Of a DNA stretch of 64,000 bases, positions 53,877-61,611 are shown piece by piece (position 1 is the first letter of the stretch; each line of letters starts with the position of its first letter). Made by a program: the position numbers and the translations under genes. Location of the stretch: the NCBI RefSeq assembly GCF_001510645.1, contig NZ_LMVB01000001.1, positions 124,001-188,000 on the forward strand. The letters run 5' to 3'. This DNA is from Paenibacillus sp. FJAT-29882 (lineage in GTDB: Bacteria; Bacillota; Bacilli; Bacillales; DSM-1321). The notes under the pieces are model-generated. The model did no database searches. It had not been told where the DNA came from and saw only the letters and a program-made list of their open reading frames with translations.

Positions 53877-53932
53877 CTGCTACGGTAGCTTTTTTCTTAT
53901 TCGACTAACGGAGCAGTTTAGTTAAAGAAGGA
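53877..53932 (+). repeat. Short palindromic repeat, copy 2
   Basis: A GCTACGGTAGCTTTTTTCTTATTCG, ACTAACGGAGCAGTTTAGTTAAAGAAG unit. It ends 64 bases before the start of the histidine phosphatase gene. Confidence 0.6.
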
Positions 53933-53996
53933 AAATATAAACATTTAATAGGAATATTCAAGGATGAATTTAAATATAGGGAGTGGAAATCTGTAT

Positions 53997-54575
53997 ATGA
54001 CTAAAATTGGGATTATTCGTCACGGGAGTACACCTTGGAATAAGGGAGGTAGAGCACAGGGGAATTCTGATATACAATTGAATGAAGAGGGGTTATCAGG
54101 TGCACATCAGCTTGCAGAACGTTTAAGAACAGAAGAGTGGGATATAGTTTATTCTAGTAATCTATTAAGAGCTCAACAAACTGCTGAAATTATAGCAGAT
54201 AAAATTAGGATAAAAATACATTTAGATTCTAGGCTCCGCGAAGTAGGTGGAGGATTAATTGAGGGAACCACTGAAGAGGAAAGGGTTTTAAAGTGGGGGG
54301 GGAAATGGCGGGAATTAGATTTAGGAATTGAAAGTGATGATAGTGTTATTGCTAGAGGTCTTTCATTAATTGAAGAGGTTAGCAACAAACATATTAATCA
54401 AAATATATTAATCGTTAGTCACGGTTCATTCATTAAACAGATTTTAAAAGTGCTAGTACCTCATTTTAATATTGAAGAATCTCTAAGTAACGCGTCTTTC
54501 ACTTCTCTGGTAAAGTATGAGAATGGATGGGATTGTGATTTGTATAATTGTACAAAACATTTAAATGAAAGCTAA
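53997..54575 (+). CDS. Histidine phosphatase family protein
   Basis: From ATG 53997 the protein has about 192 residues. It has I-I-R-H-G-S-T-P-W-N (catalytic His near residue 8), S-S-N-L-L-R-A-Q-Q-T-A-E-I-I and the second His in I-V-S-H-G-S-F-I. This is the phosphoglycerate mutase-like fold, probably a phosphatase of small phosphorylated metabolites. GGGAGTGG lies ahead of the ATG with long spacing. An upstream in-frame ATG at 53964 lacks a site. Confidence 0.88.
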   Translation: MTKIGIIRHGSTPWNKGGRAQGNSDIQLNEEGLSGAHQLAERLRTEEWDIVYSSNLLRAQQTAEIIADKIRIKIHLDSRLREVGGGLIEGTTEEERVLKWGGKWRELDLGIESDDSVIARGLSLIEEVSNKHINQNILIVSHGSFIKQILKVLVPHFNIEESLSNASFTSLVKYENGWDCDLYNCTKHLNES

Positions 54576-54649
54576 TTCTTAACTTAGTATTTACCTATAT
54601 GTTAAGAGTTTGTAGTTCAACTAAAGGGTACTATAGCATGATATAGGGG

Positions 54650-54701
54650 TGCTACGGCAGACTTTTCTTATTTAAGTAGCGGGCAGGTTAGTTGAAGAAG
54701 A
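54650..54701 (+). repeat. Short palindromic repeat, copy 3
   Basis: GTGCTACGGCAGACTTTTCTTATTT, AAGTAGCGGGCAGGTTAGTTGAAGAAG. It is the best preserved on the 3' half. Confidence 0.6.
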
Positions 54702-54748
54702 AACGTGTAAAAGATTAAAAAACATACAAAGTGCTTATTAATTTAACT

Positions 54749-54790
54749 AGTGTGTTGATCCAACGAGGATTAATGCACTTTTTTGTTGAA
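54749..54790 (+). terminator. Repeated terminator hairpin (copy 2)
   Basis: GTGTTGATCC pairs with GGATTAATGCAC, then TTTTTTGTTGAA. It is near-identical to 28876-28912. Confidence 0.6.
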
Positions 54791-54874
54791 ATTCAGTTTA
54801 TATTACTTTAATGGTATAACTACAAATATGTGACTTTAACTTGTTAATATTGTATGATACGGTTCCTTTATCAC

Positions 54875-54894
54875 GCAACCATACAGTTGCTTAT
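54875..54894. promoter_or_regulatory. ArsR-type operator 1
   Basis: GCAACCATACAGTTGCTTAT, a dyad (GCAAC...GTTGC) typical of ArsR-family operators. It is repeated 29 bp downstream. Confidence 0.7.
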
Positions 54895-54896
54895 GT

Positions 54897-54926
54897 TTGA
54901 CAAGCAACCATACAGTTGCTTATACT
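54897..54926 (+). promoter_or_regulatory. Promoter with operator 2 inside the spacer
   Basis: TTGACA (-35, 54897-54902), an 18-bp spacer that contains GCAACCATACAGTTGC (operator 2, 54904-54919), and TATACT (-10, 54921-54926). The ATG of the ArsR gene starts seven bases after the -10, where transcription should begin. Confidence 0.75.
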
Positions 54927-54932
54927 CAATAT

Positions 54933-55211
54933 ATGAATGGGGACAAAGACGCTATATTCAAAGCACTCGGCGATTCGACTCGGCGATTGATATTAGACGA
55001 ACTATCTGAACGTAACGAGTTGACATTGTATGAACTTACGGTACGTCTTATTATGAAGCACGACCTTTCCATTTCCCGACAAGCGATTGCTAAACATCTT
55101 TCTGCATTGGAAGATGCAGGACTCGTAAAATCAAAACGAAAGGGAAAATATCGAGTACTAATGTTCAACAACGAACCACTTAAAAATTTGCTAAAAGGAT
55201 GGATAGAGTAA
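54933..55211 (+). CDS. ArsR-family transcriptional repressor, possibly leaderless
   Basis: The 92-residue winged-HTH protein contains I-F-K-A-L-G-D-S-T-R-R-L-I-L-D-E-L, S-I-S-R-Q-A-I-A-K-H-L-S-A-L-E and the wing K-R-K-G-K-Y-R-V-L. No metal-binding C-x-C is seen, as in ArsR regulators of SRPBCC or VOC enzymes. The TTG at 54897 is part of the promoter, so ATG 54933 is the start. It has no ribosome-binding site and coincides with the expected transcription start. Autoregulation through the two dyads is likely. The following VOC gene is the probable target. Confidence 0.8.
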   Translation: MNGDKDAIFKALGDSTRRLILDELSERNELTLYELTVRLIMKHDLSISRQAIAKHLSALEDAGLVKSKRKGKYRVLMFNNEPLKNLLKGWIE

Positions 55212-55311
55212 TTTATTTAAAAACTTCTGACGAATGTAGGGGTTTTTCTGCCTGGAGCTAGATTGTTTGCAGAGCACCAACGTGGTAAATATCAAAGGAG
55301 GCAAAAGAAGT

Positions 55312-55695
55312 ATGAAAATCATTGTTACCAGTCTATTCGTACAAGACCAAGACAAGGCACTGGAATTTTATTCAGAAAAGCTGGGATTTGTAAAAAAGCA
55401 TGACGTTCCCATGGGGAAATTTAGGTGGATTACGCTTGTTTCTCCCGATGATCATGACGGTACCGAGCTTTTACTCGAACCGAATGAGCATCCTGCTGCC
55501 AAAGAGTATCAAAAGAAGATATTTGCCGAAGGCATCCCAGCAACAATGTTTGGCGTTGCAGATATTCATAAAGAGTACAAACGATTATTGGAAAACGGTG
55601 TGAAGTTTACTATGGAGCCGACAAAAATGGGCGAAGTCACAATAGCTGTCTTCGACGATACATGCGGCAACCTTATTCAGATAGCGCAGAAGTAA
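55312..55695 (+). CDS. VOC-family glyoxalase-fold protein
   Basis: The 127-residue protein (ATG 55312 behind AAAGGAGGC) begins I-I-V-T-S-L-F-V-Q-D-Q-D-K-A-L-E-F-Y-S-E-K-L-G-F. L-L-L-E-P and D-T-C-G-N-L-I-Q-I follow. This PhnB/glyoxalase-like single domain is typical of genes under ArsR or MarR control in Bacillales. It is directly downstream of the ArsR gene and probably co-transcribed. Substrate unknown. Confidence 0.85.
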   Translation: MKIIVTSLFVQDQDKALEFYSEKLGFVKKHDVPMGKFRWITLVSPDDHDGTELLLEPNEHPAAKEYQKKIFAEGIPATMFGVADIHKEYKRLLENGVKFTMEPTKMGEVTIAVFDDTCGNLIQIAQK

Positions 55696-55788
55696 CTTCA
55701 TGACGAAGTATCCCAGTTCTACCGACTTTATTAGTAAGTTTTAAGTTTAGTGAAGTGTTTTTTATCAACAATTAAATAACTTTATGTT

Positions 55789-55816
55789 AACCCTGTCCTA
55801 TTTTTAGGACGGGGTT
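55789..55816 (+). terminator. Terminator-like hairpin
   Basis: AACCCTGTCCTA pairs with TAGGACGGGGTT. It lies about 95 nt after the VOC gene. Confidence 0.55.
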
Positions 55817-55900
55817 ATGCATTTTTAAGGTTAAAAAATAAATGAGATTGTTTTCATTCTACAAGAAATGTAACATTGTGAATAAGTTCACTTAAATTAA

Positions 55901-55937
55901 CAGGTGCGTTTCTACAATAAGTTTAGACGCTTTTTAA
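55901..55937 (+). repeat. Short hairpin repeat, copy 2
   Basis: CAGGTGCGTTTCTACAATAAG, TTTAGACGCTTTTTAAC. GCGTTTCT/AGACGC stem with a T-run, the same family as 15799-15837 and 58051-58084. A further hairpin (AAAGGGCGC/GCGCTCTTT plus T-run) lies at 55970-56012. Confidence 0.6.
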
Positions 55938-56157
55938 CTAACCAGCTAATAGAGGATCCTCCGTTATTCAAAGGGCGCTTTTCCAGAATAAAAATTGCGC
56001 TCTTTCTTTTTTAAAAGGACCATTTAATGGCTTATTGGGCTTTGGTTTTTACTTTATAAAAATTGGACAAACTGAAATGTGTTCTTCAAAGTAATGATGT
56101 ATACTTAATTTATGCAATAAATTTTCTTAATTATTAATTTTTTTTATTGGAGGAAAT

Positions 56158-56529
56158 ATGAAACTAGGCGCATTCTCTGTAAGTTTAAGTGTAAAAGACA
56201 TTAATAAATCAAAATCATTTTACGAGAACCTGGGATTTCAAGTCTTAGGAGGGGATATTACCCAAAATTGGCTCATTATGAAGAATGAAAGTTGCATAAT
56301 TGGTCTATTTCAAGGAATGTTCGAAAAGAATATTCTGACTTTTAATCCAGGTTGGAATGAAAGTGGAAAAAATCTCAATTCGTTTACGGACATTCGAGAT
56401 ATTCAGAAACAGCTTAAAGCAAAAGGAATTAAAATACTGTCTGAAGCGGATGAAACAAGCGACGGCCCTGCAAGTTTTACAATTGAAGATCCTGATGGTA
56501 ATCCCATTCTTGTAGATCAACACAGATGA
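56158..56529 (+). CDS. VOC-family glyoxalase/bleomycin-resistance-like protein
   Basis: The 123-residue protein reads A-F-S-V-S-L-S-V-K-D-I-N-K-S-K-S-F-Y-E-N at the start and F-T-I-E-D-P-D-G-N-P-I-L-V-D-Q-H at the end. This is the usual single-domain VOC pattern. A GGAGGAAAT site sits before the ATG. Substrate unknown. The relic of the TTTAT-type element (right end) follows 22 bases after the stop. Confidence 0.85.
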   Translation: MKLGAFSVSLSVKDINKSKSFYENLGFQVLGGDITQNWLIMKNESCIIGLFQGMFEKNILTFNPGWNESGKNLNSFTDIRDIQKQLKAKGIKILSEADETSDGPASFTIEDPDGNPILVDQHR

Positions 56530-56551
56530 AATAAAGGCTGAAATGGGAACA

Positions 56552-56597
56552 TAGTGGGGGATGAAGAACCCCCCCACTAATTGAAGTTTCACTTTAT
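56552..56597 (+). repeat. Right-end relic of the TTTAT-type element (copy E)
   Basis: TAGTGGGGG pairs with CCCCCCACTA around ATGAAGAA, followed by ATTGAAGTTTCACTTTAT (ending 56597). It is identical in tail to copies A, B and C. No left end nearby. It can also act as terminator of the VOC gene. Confidence 0.7.
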
Positions 56598-56622
56598 ATT
56601 TGATAGAGGGATGAAATTAGGT

Positions 56623-57159
56623 ATGAATGATAAAGAGAAAATCTATTATGCACGAGGTACTGAGGAACTACGAATGAAAAATATTCGTGCCCATAAACTT
56701 GTTCAAGATTTTAACCATAGTGCTATTGAAGATTTTACAAAGAGAGCGGAAATTATTAAGGATTTGTTTGGGAGTGTAGGAGTTAATCTTAGTATTGAAC
56801 ATAATTTTCATTGTGACTTGGGCTACAATATTCATGTTGGCGATCATTTCTATGCTGGATATAACTGCACGATTTTAGATATGGAAGAAGTTAGGATTGG
56901 TCACAATTGTATGATAGGTCCTAATGTAGGTATTTATACTGCTGGTCATTCAATTGAACCTAAGGATAGGAACAAGAGTGGTTATGCGATACCAATTAAG
57001 ATTGGGATTGATGTATGGATTGGCGGTAGTTGTGTGATCCTGCCTGGTGTCAATATTGGTGATAACTCAATTGTTGCTGCTGGTTCTGTTGTTACAAAAG
57101 ATGTTCCTGCTAATACGATAGTAGCTGGAAATCCAGCAAAAATCATAAAAAATATTTAA
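56623..57159 (+). CDS. Maltose O-acetyltransferase-like (Maa/LacA) enzyme
   Basis: This left-handed beta-helix acetyltransferase has an N-terminal helical part (M-N-D-K-E-K-I-Y-Y-A) and hexapeptide repeats. The catalytic His lies in Y-T-A-G-H-S-I-E, and V-A-G-S-V-V-T-K-D-V-P-A-N-T-I-V-A-G-N-P-A-K-I-I follows. It transfers acetyl from acetyl-CoA to sugars. The first codons are unusual: the reading frame stays open to a TTG at 56581 within the element relic, ATGs at 56611 and 56623 are possible, and 56623 fits the family best. The mobile-element end just upstream may have replaced the native promoter. Confidence 0.85.
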   Translation: MNDKEKIYYARGTEELRMKNIRAHKLVQDFNHSAIEDFTKRAEIIKDLFGSVGVNLSIEHNFHCDLGYNIHVGDHFYAGYNCTILDMEEVRIGHNCMIGPNVGIYTAGHSIEPKDRNKSGYAIPIKIGIDVWIGGSCVILPGVNIGDNSIVAAGSVVTKDVPANTIVAGNPAKIIKNI

Positions 57160-57213
57160 TTTACAGACTTCCCATATGAGAAAGCCCACTTCTTCAGAGG
57201 TGGGATGATAGTG

Positions 57214-57264
57214 AGGTCGAACCAGGCGTTTCTTAAGATACGTAAATGGTTCGACCTTTTTTAT
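57214..57264 (+). terminator. Terminator after the acetyltransferase gene
   Basis: AGGTCGAACCA pairs with TGGTTCGACCT, then TTTTTATTTT. A smaller CCCAC/GTGGG hairpin lies at 57185-57204. Between 57380 and 57490 there are short frames (R-V-K-E-L-E-A-K-K-K-E-H-D-I-T) that may be the tail of a lost ArsR regulator. Confidence 0.75.
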
Positions 57265-57501
57265 TTTATGTTGTGTTAAGCAAAAATCAATAACTTCCTA
57301 TTATATAGCCAATCTTTTTATGCATATTTATTGCATTGGGAACATTTGTTCTGTTATAATCATCCTATAAACATAAAAAGCTGAAAGAGCTCGTACTAGA
57401 GTCGCTAAAAGGTTTGGAATGAATTGTAAGGATTAAAGAATAGAGTTAAAGAATTGGAAGCAAAAAAGAAAGAACATGATATTACATAAAGGAGTATGAA
57501 T

Positions 57502-57999
57502 ATGAACAACTATTCAACAACCACTTTAACAATGGTAAGAAATTTTGATGTAGTATCTGAAAGAGTTTTTGATGCATGGTTAAATCCTGACATGATGAGA
57601 AAATGGTTCTTTACATTGGAAGGGACAAATAAGGTGGCACAAAATAATCCCAAAGTAGATGGTACTTGGGAAATTGTTGATCATCGAGGTGGAAAAGACT
57701 ATCGAGCGATCGGGGAGTATCTTGAAATTGACGCTCCAATAAAATTAGTGTTTACTTTTAAAATGCCACAGTTTAGCGATACAGTAGACATGATTACAGT
57801 TGAGCTAAAAGAACTTCAACAAGGTTGTGAAATGACATTTTCACAACATATTGTCGTTCCACATGAAGAAAATTGGACAAAATCTGATATCGAAAAAGCG
57901 CTTGGAGAGTATCACGATCAAACTGAACATGGCTGGAATTTAATGTTTATGGGGCTTAAGGAATTAGTTGAGACAGGAAAAGTTAGCTATACAGGCTAA
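57502..57999 (+). CDS. SRPBCC/AHSA1-domain protein
   Basis: AAAGGAG at 57488-57494 is spaced for the ATG at 57502 (165 residues). The pattern includes M-V-R-N-F-D-V-V-S-E-R-V-F-D-A-W-L-N-P-D-M-M, R-K-W-F-F, and the C-terminal helix E-H-G-W-N-L-M-F-M-G-L-K-E-L-V. This is the AHSA1/CalC-like START fold, often paired with an ArsR regulator. The adjacent traces of such a regulator are degraded. Ligand unknown. Confidence 0.87.
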   Translation: MNNYSTTTLTMVRNFDVVSERVFDAWLNPDMMRKWFFTLEGTNKVAQNNPKVDGTWEIVDHRGGKDYRAIGEYLEIDAPIKLVFTFKMPQFSDTVDMITVELKELQQGCEMTFSQHIVVPHEENWTKSDIEKALGEYHDQTEHGWNLMFMGLKELVETGKVSYTG

Positions 58000-58050
58000 A
58001 AATCACTGAAAGGTGTGTCAGTGAACTAGATTATGGATAAATGGAAATGG

Positions 58051-58084
58051 GTGGCGTTTCTACAAGGTGTGGAGACGCTTTTTT
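58051..58084 (+). repeat. Short hairpin repeat, copy 3
   Basis: GGTGGCGTTTCTACAAGGTGTGGAGACGCTTTTTT. GGCGTTTCT with GGAGACGC forms a stem followed by a T-run, so it may end the preceding gene. Confidence 0.6.
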
Positions 58085-58162
58085 ATGGTAGAGTTAATCT
58101 ATTATAGAAATTTCGATGTAAATCGATTGAAGTGTATAGAATGTTGGTAGAGGTGATTTTCA

Positions 58163-58615
58163 ATGAAAAAATGGACAAAAGACATAGAAATAAACGCTCC
58201 AATTGAACAGGTTTGGAAGTTTCTTGATGGTTCTTTAGAGAATATGCAAGAAATCATGCCTCAAGTAGTTGAGAACAAACCTATTAAAATAACTGAAGAA
58301 GTGGTTGGCAGTGTATATCGCCAAAGTTATAGAGAAGGAAAACGAATAGAAGAGTATGATGTAGAAACATTAGAATATTCGAATGCACCTAATAAGAAAA
58401 AGCTAAAAGTAGGTTTTACACTTGCTAATATGTTTGAAATTACCGCTTATTATGAATTAAATAAAATGAATGATAATCAGACTTCCTTTAAATATACAGT
58501 AACTAATCGCCCGTTAAAGTGGTTTGTGAAAATATTTTTATTGTTTGCTACCGAAAAAGTGGTCGTTGAATTTTTAGAACGTGTTAAAAATGTAGCTGAA
58601 GCGAAAAACTTGTAA
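58163..58615 (+). CDS. SRPBCC-fold protein
   Basis: The 150-residue protein is of the polyketide cyclase/START type. The opening D-I-E-I-N-A-P-I-E-Q-V-W-K-F-L-D-G-S is followed by a Q-S-Y-R-E-G-K-R-I-E-E-Y strand pair. A C-terminal helix starts K-W-F-V-K-I-F-L-L-F-A-T-E. GAGGTGATTTTCA precedes the ATG. It is monocistronic, ended by a strong terminator. Function unknown. Confidence 0.82.
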   Translation: MKKWTKDIEINAPIEQVWKFLDGSLENMQEIMPQVVENKPIKITEEVVGSVYRQSYREGKRIEEYDVETLEYSNAPNKKKLKVGFTLANMFEITAYYELNKMNDNQTSFKYTVTNRPLKWFVKIFLLFATEKVVVEFLERVKNVAEAKNL

Positions 58616-58632
58616 ATAACCTGACATTCATC

Positions 58633-58688
58633 CCCCCTTATCATTGGGCTTGCCCCTTCAGAAGATAAGAGGGGGTCTTTTTTTTTTA
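58633..58688 (+). terminator. Strong terminator
   Basis: CCCCCTTATC pairs with GATAAGAGGGGG around a GC-rich loop, followed by ten Ts. Confidence 0.9.
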
Positions 58689-58694
58689 CAAAAC

Positions 58695-58885
58695 AATATG
58701 ACGTTAAAGCGCGACCTTTTACCATGAAGGATTAATCCTGTAGCACGCAACACTCGCCTAATCACAATGGTGGCGGTGCGGAGCCGGATTTTGAAGTTTT
58801 CTTAGTAAAGTACGTATATCTGAAAAGTAGGTTGTCTAGATTAGTAAGTCGCGAAGCCGGGTCCCCATGTCCTTCATACAAAATA
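58695..58885 (-). repeat. Dispersed repeat of about 200 bp, copy 2
   Basis: It is the reverse complement of 33567-33770, with scattered substitutions. The palindrome AGGATTAATCCT (58728-58739) and the GGTGGCGGTGCG-GAGCCGGA block (58760-58780) are conserved. Part of the latter also occurs at 32466-32480. Confidence 0.75.
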
Positions 58886-58906
58886 ATAAAAAAATTCAAA
58901 TTTTTT

Positions 58907-58935
58907 TCAAACCGTTTGGAAGTTTGTCTCGTTAC
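58907..58935 (+). promoter_or_regulatory. Candidate ECF sigma promoter
   Basis: TCAAAC (58907-58912) and CGTTAC (58930-58935) with 17 bp between them. This resembles the AAC...CGT pattern of ECF promoters (SigW type TGAAAC/CGTATA). It lies 43 bp before an operon that itself encodes an ECF sigma factor, so it may be autoregulatory. Confidence 0.5.
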
Positions 58936-58977
58936 CTATAGTATAAACAGATTTTTCTGAAAGGAGAGTAGAAAGGC

Positions 58978-59754
58978 GTGAAGAAGAAGGTTATCTTTCT
59001 TGGATGTATAGTATGTATGCTTATGTTGTTAGGCTTTTCAGCAGTCATGGATTCTAAACGGAGTCTTGCAAAAAACGATGTTGTAAAAGTATATGGACCA
59101 GGTGGGCCCCTTGGACCAATGAAGGAGTTGGCGGATCGGTTTACGAATGAAACGGGGATAAAAGTTGAAGTAACTGCGGGGCCTGAAGCAAAATGGATTG
59201 ATCAAGCCAAACAGGATGCCGACATGATTTACGGCGGGTCTGAGTATATGTTGACGGATTTCATACTTAAACATCCGGGCATTGTAAATGAAAAAAACCG
59301 TACTGAATTGTATCCGCGAGCAGCTGGAATTTTAGTTAGAAAAGGAAATCCTAAACAGATACACTCTTTGGAAGATTTAACGAAAAACGGTGTAAAGATT
59401 GTCGATGTGAATGGAGCGGGTCAACTTGGCTTGTGGGAGGATTTAGCAGGAGGAAAAGGGCTTATCTCTGGAATTAGCAAGAACATTGGGGTATCAGTTA
59501 AATCGAGTGCTGAAGCGATCGAGCTTTGGGAGAAAAATTCTAAATATGATGCCTGGATTACATATGAATCTTGGCATTATCGCCTTGCAGATGTGACTGA
59601 ACTGGTTCAGCTTCCAGATGAAGAAAAACTTTATCGAGGAACGCCAATTAGTATAACAAGTAAGACGGACAATAAGAAAGAAGCCAAACAATTTATTAAA
59701 TATTTAAAATCAGAAGCCTCTCATCAAGTGTTTCAAAAATGGGGCTGGAAGTGA
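58978..59754 (+). CDS. ABC-type substrate-binding protein (ModA/extracellular binding fold)
   Basis: The 258-residue protein has an N-terminal hydrophobic signal/anchor (V-I-F-L-G-C-I-V-C-M-L-M-L-L-G). A binding-protein fold follows, with V-Y-G-P-G-G-P-L-G-P-M-K-E-L-A, D-A-D-M-I-Y-G-G-S-E and A-A-G-I-L-V-R-K-G-N-P-K. The C-terminal region has I-S-I-T-S-K-T-D-N-K-K-E-A. This is the pattern of molybdate/oxyanion-type or similar type II binding proteins. No permease or ATPase follows. It starts at GTG behind AAAGGAGAG. It leads an operon with a COG4315 lipoprotein and a sigma/anti-sigma pair. Confidence 0.8.
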   Translation: MKKKVIFLGCIVCMLMLLGFSAVMDSKRSLAKNDVVKVYGPGGPLGPMKELADRFTNETGIKVEVTAGPEAKWIDQAKQDADMIYGGSEYMLTDFILKHPGIVNEKNRTELYPRAAGILVRKGNPKQIHSLEDLTKNGVKIVDVNGAGQLGLWEDLAGGKGLISGISKNIGVSVKSSAEAIELWEKNSKYDAWITYESWHYRLADVTELVQLPDEEKLYRGTPISITSKTDNKKEAKQFIKYLKSEASHQVFQKWGWK

Positions 59755-59768
59755 AGGAGTAGAGTTAA

Positions 59769-60239
59769 ATGAAGAAATGGATGTTTATGTTAACGTTAGT
59801 TGCAAGCGTACTGTTTTTAGCAGCATGTGGAAATGATACGAAAGATTCTGCTAAGGAGGATCAAGCGGTTGCCACCACAGCTGATGAGACTACTCCGAGT
59901 CTAAAAGTATTGGAAAATGAAAAAGTAGGAAAGTATTTGGCTGATTCTAAAGAAATGGCACTGTACTATTTTAAAAAGGATGAAGCAGGAAAAAGCAACT
60001 GTTCGGGTGAGTGTTTGGAAAATTGGCCGCCCTTCTTGGAGCAGGATTTTAATGTACCAGAAGGCTTTGACAAAAAAGACTTTGGAACAATTAAAAGAGA
60101 GGACACTGGTGCAGAACAGGTTACTTTCAAAGGATTCCCGCTCTACTATTTTGTAAATGATCAGCAAGTAGGAGATGTCAATGGAGAAGGAGTCAAAGAT
60201 GTTTGGTATATTGTAAATAAGGAAACGATTTTACCATAA
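59769..60239 (+). CDS. COG4315-type secreted lipoprotein (Yx(F/W/Y)xxD motif)
   Basis: The 156-residue lipoprotein has lipobox L-A-A-C near residue 20. After a linker it has Y-L-A-D-S-K-E-M-A-L-Y-Y-F-K-K-D and S-N-C-S-G-E-C-L-E-N-W-P-P-F, then F-P-L-Y-Y-F-V-N-D-Q. These are the paired motifs of COG4315 proteins, and the two cysteines probably form a disulfide. The family is of unknown function and is often encoded beside ECF sigma and RskA-type anti-sigma genes, as here. AAGGAGTAG precedes the ATG. Confidence 0.87.
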   Translation: MKKWMFMLTLVASVLFLAACGNDTKDSAKEDQAVATTADETTPSLKVLENEKVGKYLADSKEMALYYFKKDEAGKSNCSGECLENWPPFLEQDFNVPEGFDKKDFGTIKREDTGAEQVTFKGFPLYYFVNDQQVGDVNGEGVKDVWYIVNKETILP

Positions 60240-60318
60240 TACGAAAACAGGGGGAACGATCAGACTCGTGATTGTTCCTGTTGTTCGTTTTCAAAAATTA
60301 TTTGGCGAGGGGTTGCAG

Positions 60319-60879
60319 GTGCGATTGAAAGAAAAACTTGATCAAGAATTAATGGCATTAGTAATTAAAAAGCATCGTCCTGCTCTGGAGGAACTTTATG
60401 ACCGGTATATTAAATTAATCTATGGCTTCGTTATTAAATTTACTAATGGAAATGAAGAAAAAACAAAGGAGATCGTGCAGCTCGTTTTTTTAAAGCTTTG
60501 GACGACAAAAAGCAGTTTTAGCCCTGAAAAGGGGAACTTCGTGAATTGGCTGTTAACGGTTACACGGAATGTATGTGTCGATTATGTTCGTAAAGACAGT
60601 ATTCATGTTCAGAATAACCAACAAATCGGGATGAGTCAGTCAATTGACATACAAGATCCAAATAATGATATCGAAAATGGACTGATTAACAGTGAAATTA
60701 CGAAAGCCAAAAATAAGTTAAGCAAGCCACAAAAAAGACTAATTGATTTATTATATTGGAAAGGGTATTCGCTTACGGAAATTGCTAAAATTGAAAATGA
60801 ACCGATTGGAACGATCAAGAGCAGACTTCATCAGTCACTCAAGCAGTTGAAGAAGTATTTGGAAGTAGGTGATTTGTAA
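60319..60879 (+). CDS. ECF RNA polymerase sigma factor (SigK-like)
   Basis: CGAGGGG at 60306-60312 supports the GTG at 60319 (about 186 residues). Region 2 contains A-L-E-E-L-Y-D-R-Y-I-K-L-I-Y-G-F and N-W-L-L-T-V-T-R-N-V-C-V-D-Y-V-R. Region 4 contains L-I-D-L-L-Y-W-K-G-Y-S-L-T-E-I-A and P-I-G-T-I-K-S-R-L-H-Q-S-L-K-Q-L. The next gene encodes its membrane anti-sigma factor and starts directly after the stop. The upstream TCAAAC/CGTTAC site may be its own target. Confidence 0.9.
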   Translation: MRLKEKLDQELMALVIKKHRPALEELYDRYIKLIYGFVIKFTNGNEEKTKEIVQLVFLKLWTTKSSFSPEKGNFVNWLLTVTRNVCVDYVRKDSIHVQNNQQIGMSQSIDIQDPNNDIENGLINSEITKAKNKLSKPQKRLIDLLYWKGYSLTEIAKIENEPIGTIKSRLHQSLKQLKKYLEVGDL

Positions 60880-61602
60880 ATGAAAATAGAATGTGATAAC
60901 CTGCTTTCATTTTTAACAGATGAATTGGAAGAAAAAGAAAAAATAGCATTCAGAGAACACTTAATGAACTGTCCAGAATGCGCCAGGGAGTATGATCAAA
61001 TGACGGAAGCCTGGAAATCATTAAAATGGGATTTTGAAGAAATTGCTCCCCCTGATACGCTTAAATCGGATGTGATGAATTTTGTTTTGGAGGGAGCTAA
61101 TGAAAATCCTGTGCGCAAGGTGAAGAAATGGAGCCGTTTTTTCAGCAGGCAGTTTACACCAGTCACTTCAGGACTCTTCTTGGCTACTCTAGTTTTAGCG
61201 ATTATCCTGTTTTATTCCAATATGCAATTAAAAAAAGAACTCCTAGCGACCGATCGACCGGTAAAGGTTGAAACGACATTTTCTTTACAGCCTGCCGATC
61301 AGACTGCTGTAAATATGAAAACTGCCGGAGCTGCATATATCTTGCAGCAAGGTCATGAAAAAAGCTTAGTCGTCCAGATTCAAAATTTACCTGCATTACA
61401 AGAGTCTGAGGTTTATCAAGTGTGGCTTTTGAATAATGGTGAACGGACGAATGGCGGCACATTTAAGCCTGATGAAGCTGGTACAGGGTCATTGACTTAC
61501 AAGCTTCCAGCAAATGATCGATTCAATCAAATCGGCATTACGAAAGAACCAGATCCAAACGGTACACAGCCGCGAGGGATAAAAATAGTTGGATCTTCTT
61601 GA
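60880..61602 (+). CDS. RskA-type membrane anti-sigma factor
   Basis: The 240-residue protein has an N-terminal zinc-binding anti-sigma domain with H-x-x-x-C-x-x-C (F-R-E-H-L-M-N-C-P-E-C, about residues 25-35). A single membrane span follows (about 95-112, F-L-A-T-L-V-L-A-I-I-L-F). The extracytoplasmic RskA domain contains Y-I-L-Q-Q-G, V-Y-Q-V-W-L-L-N-N-G and F-N-Q-I-G-I-T-K-E-P. Such proteins hold the sigma factor at the membrane until cleaved by regulated proteolysis. The ATG abuts the sigma stop. Confidence 0.9.
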   Translation: MKIECDNLLSFLTDELEEKEKIAFREHLMNCPECAREYDQMTEAWKSLKWDFEEIAPPDTLKSDVMNFVLEGANENPVRKVKKWSRFFSRQFTPVTSGLFLATLVLAIILFYSNMQLKKELLATDRPVKVETTFSLQPADQTAVNMKTAGAAYILQQGHEKSLVVQIQNLPALQESEVYQVWLLNNGERTNGGTFKPDEAGTGSLTYKLPANDRFNQIGITKEPDPNGTQPRGIKIVGSS

Positions 61603-61611
61603 TAATGAAAG

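Noticed and set aside
54897..54932. TTG start extending the ArsR protein by 12 residues
   Set aside because: The TTG is the start of a TTGACA -35 box, the encoded residues come from an operator repeat, and no ribosome-binding site precedes it.
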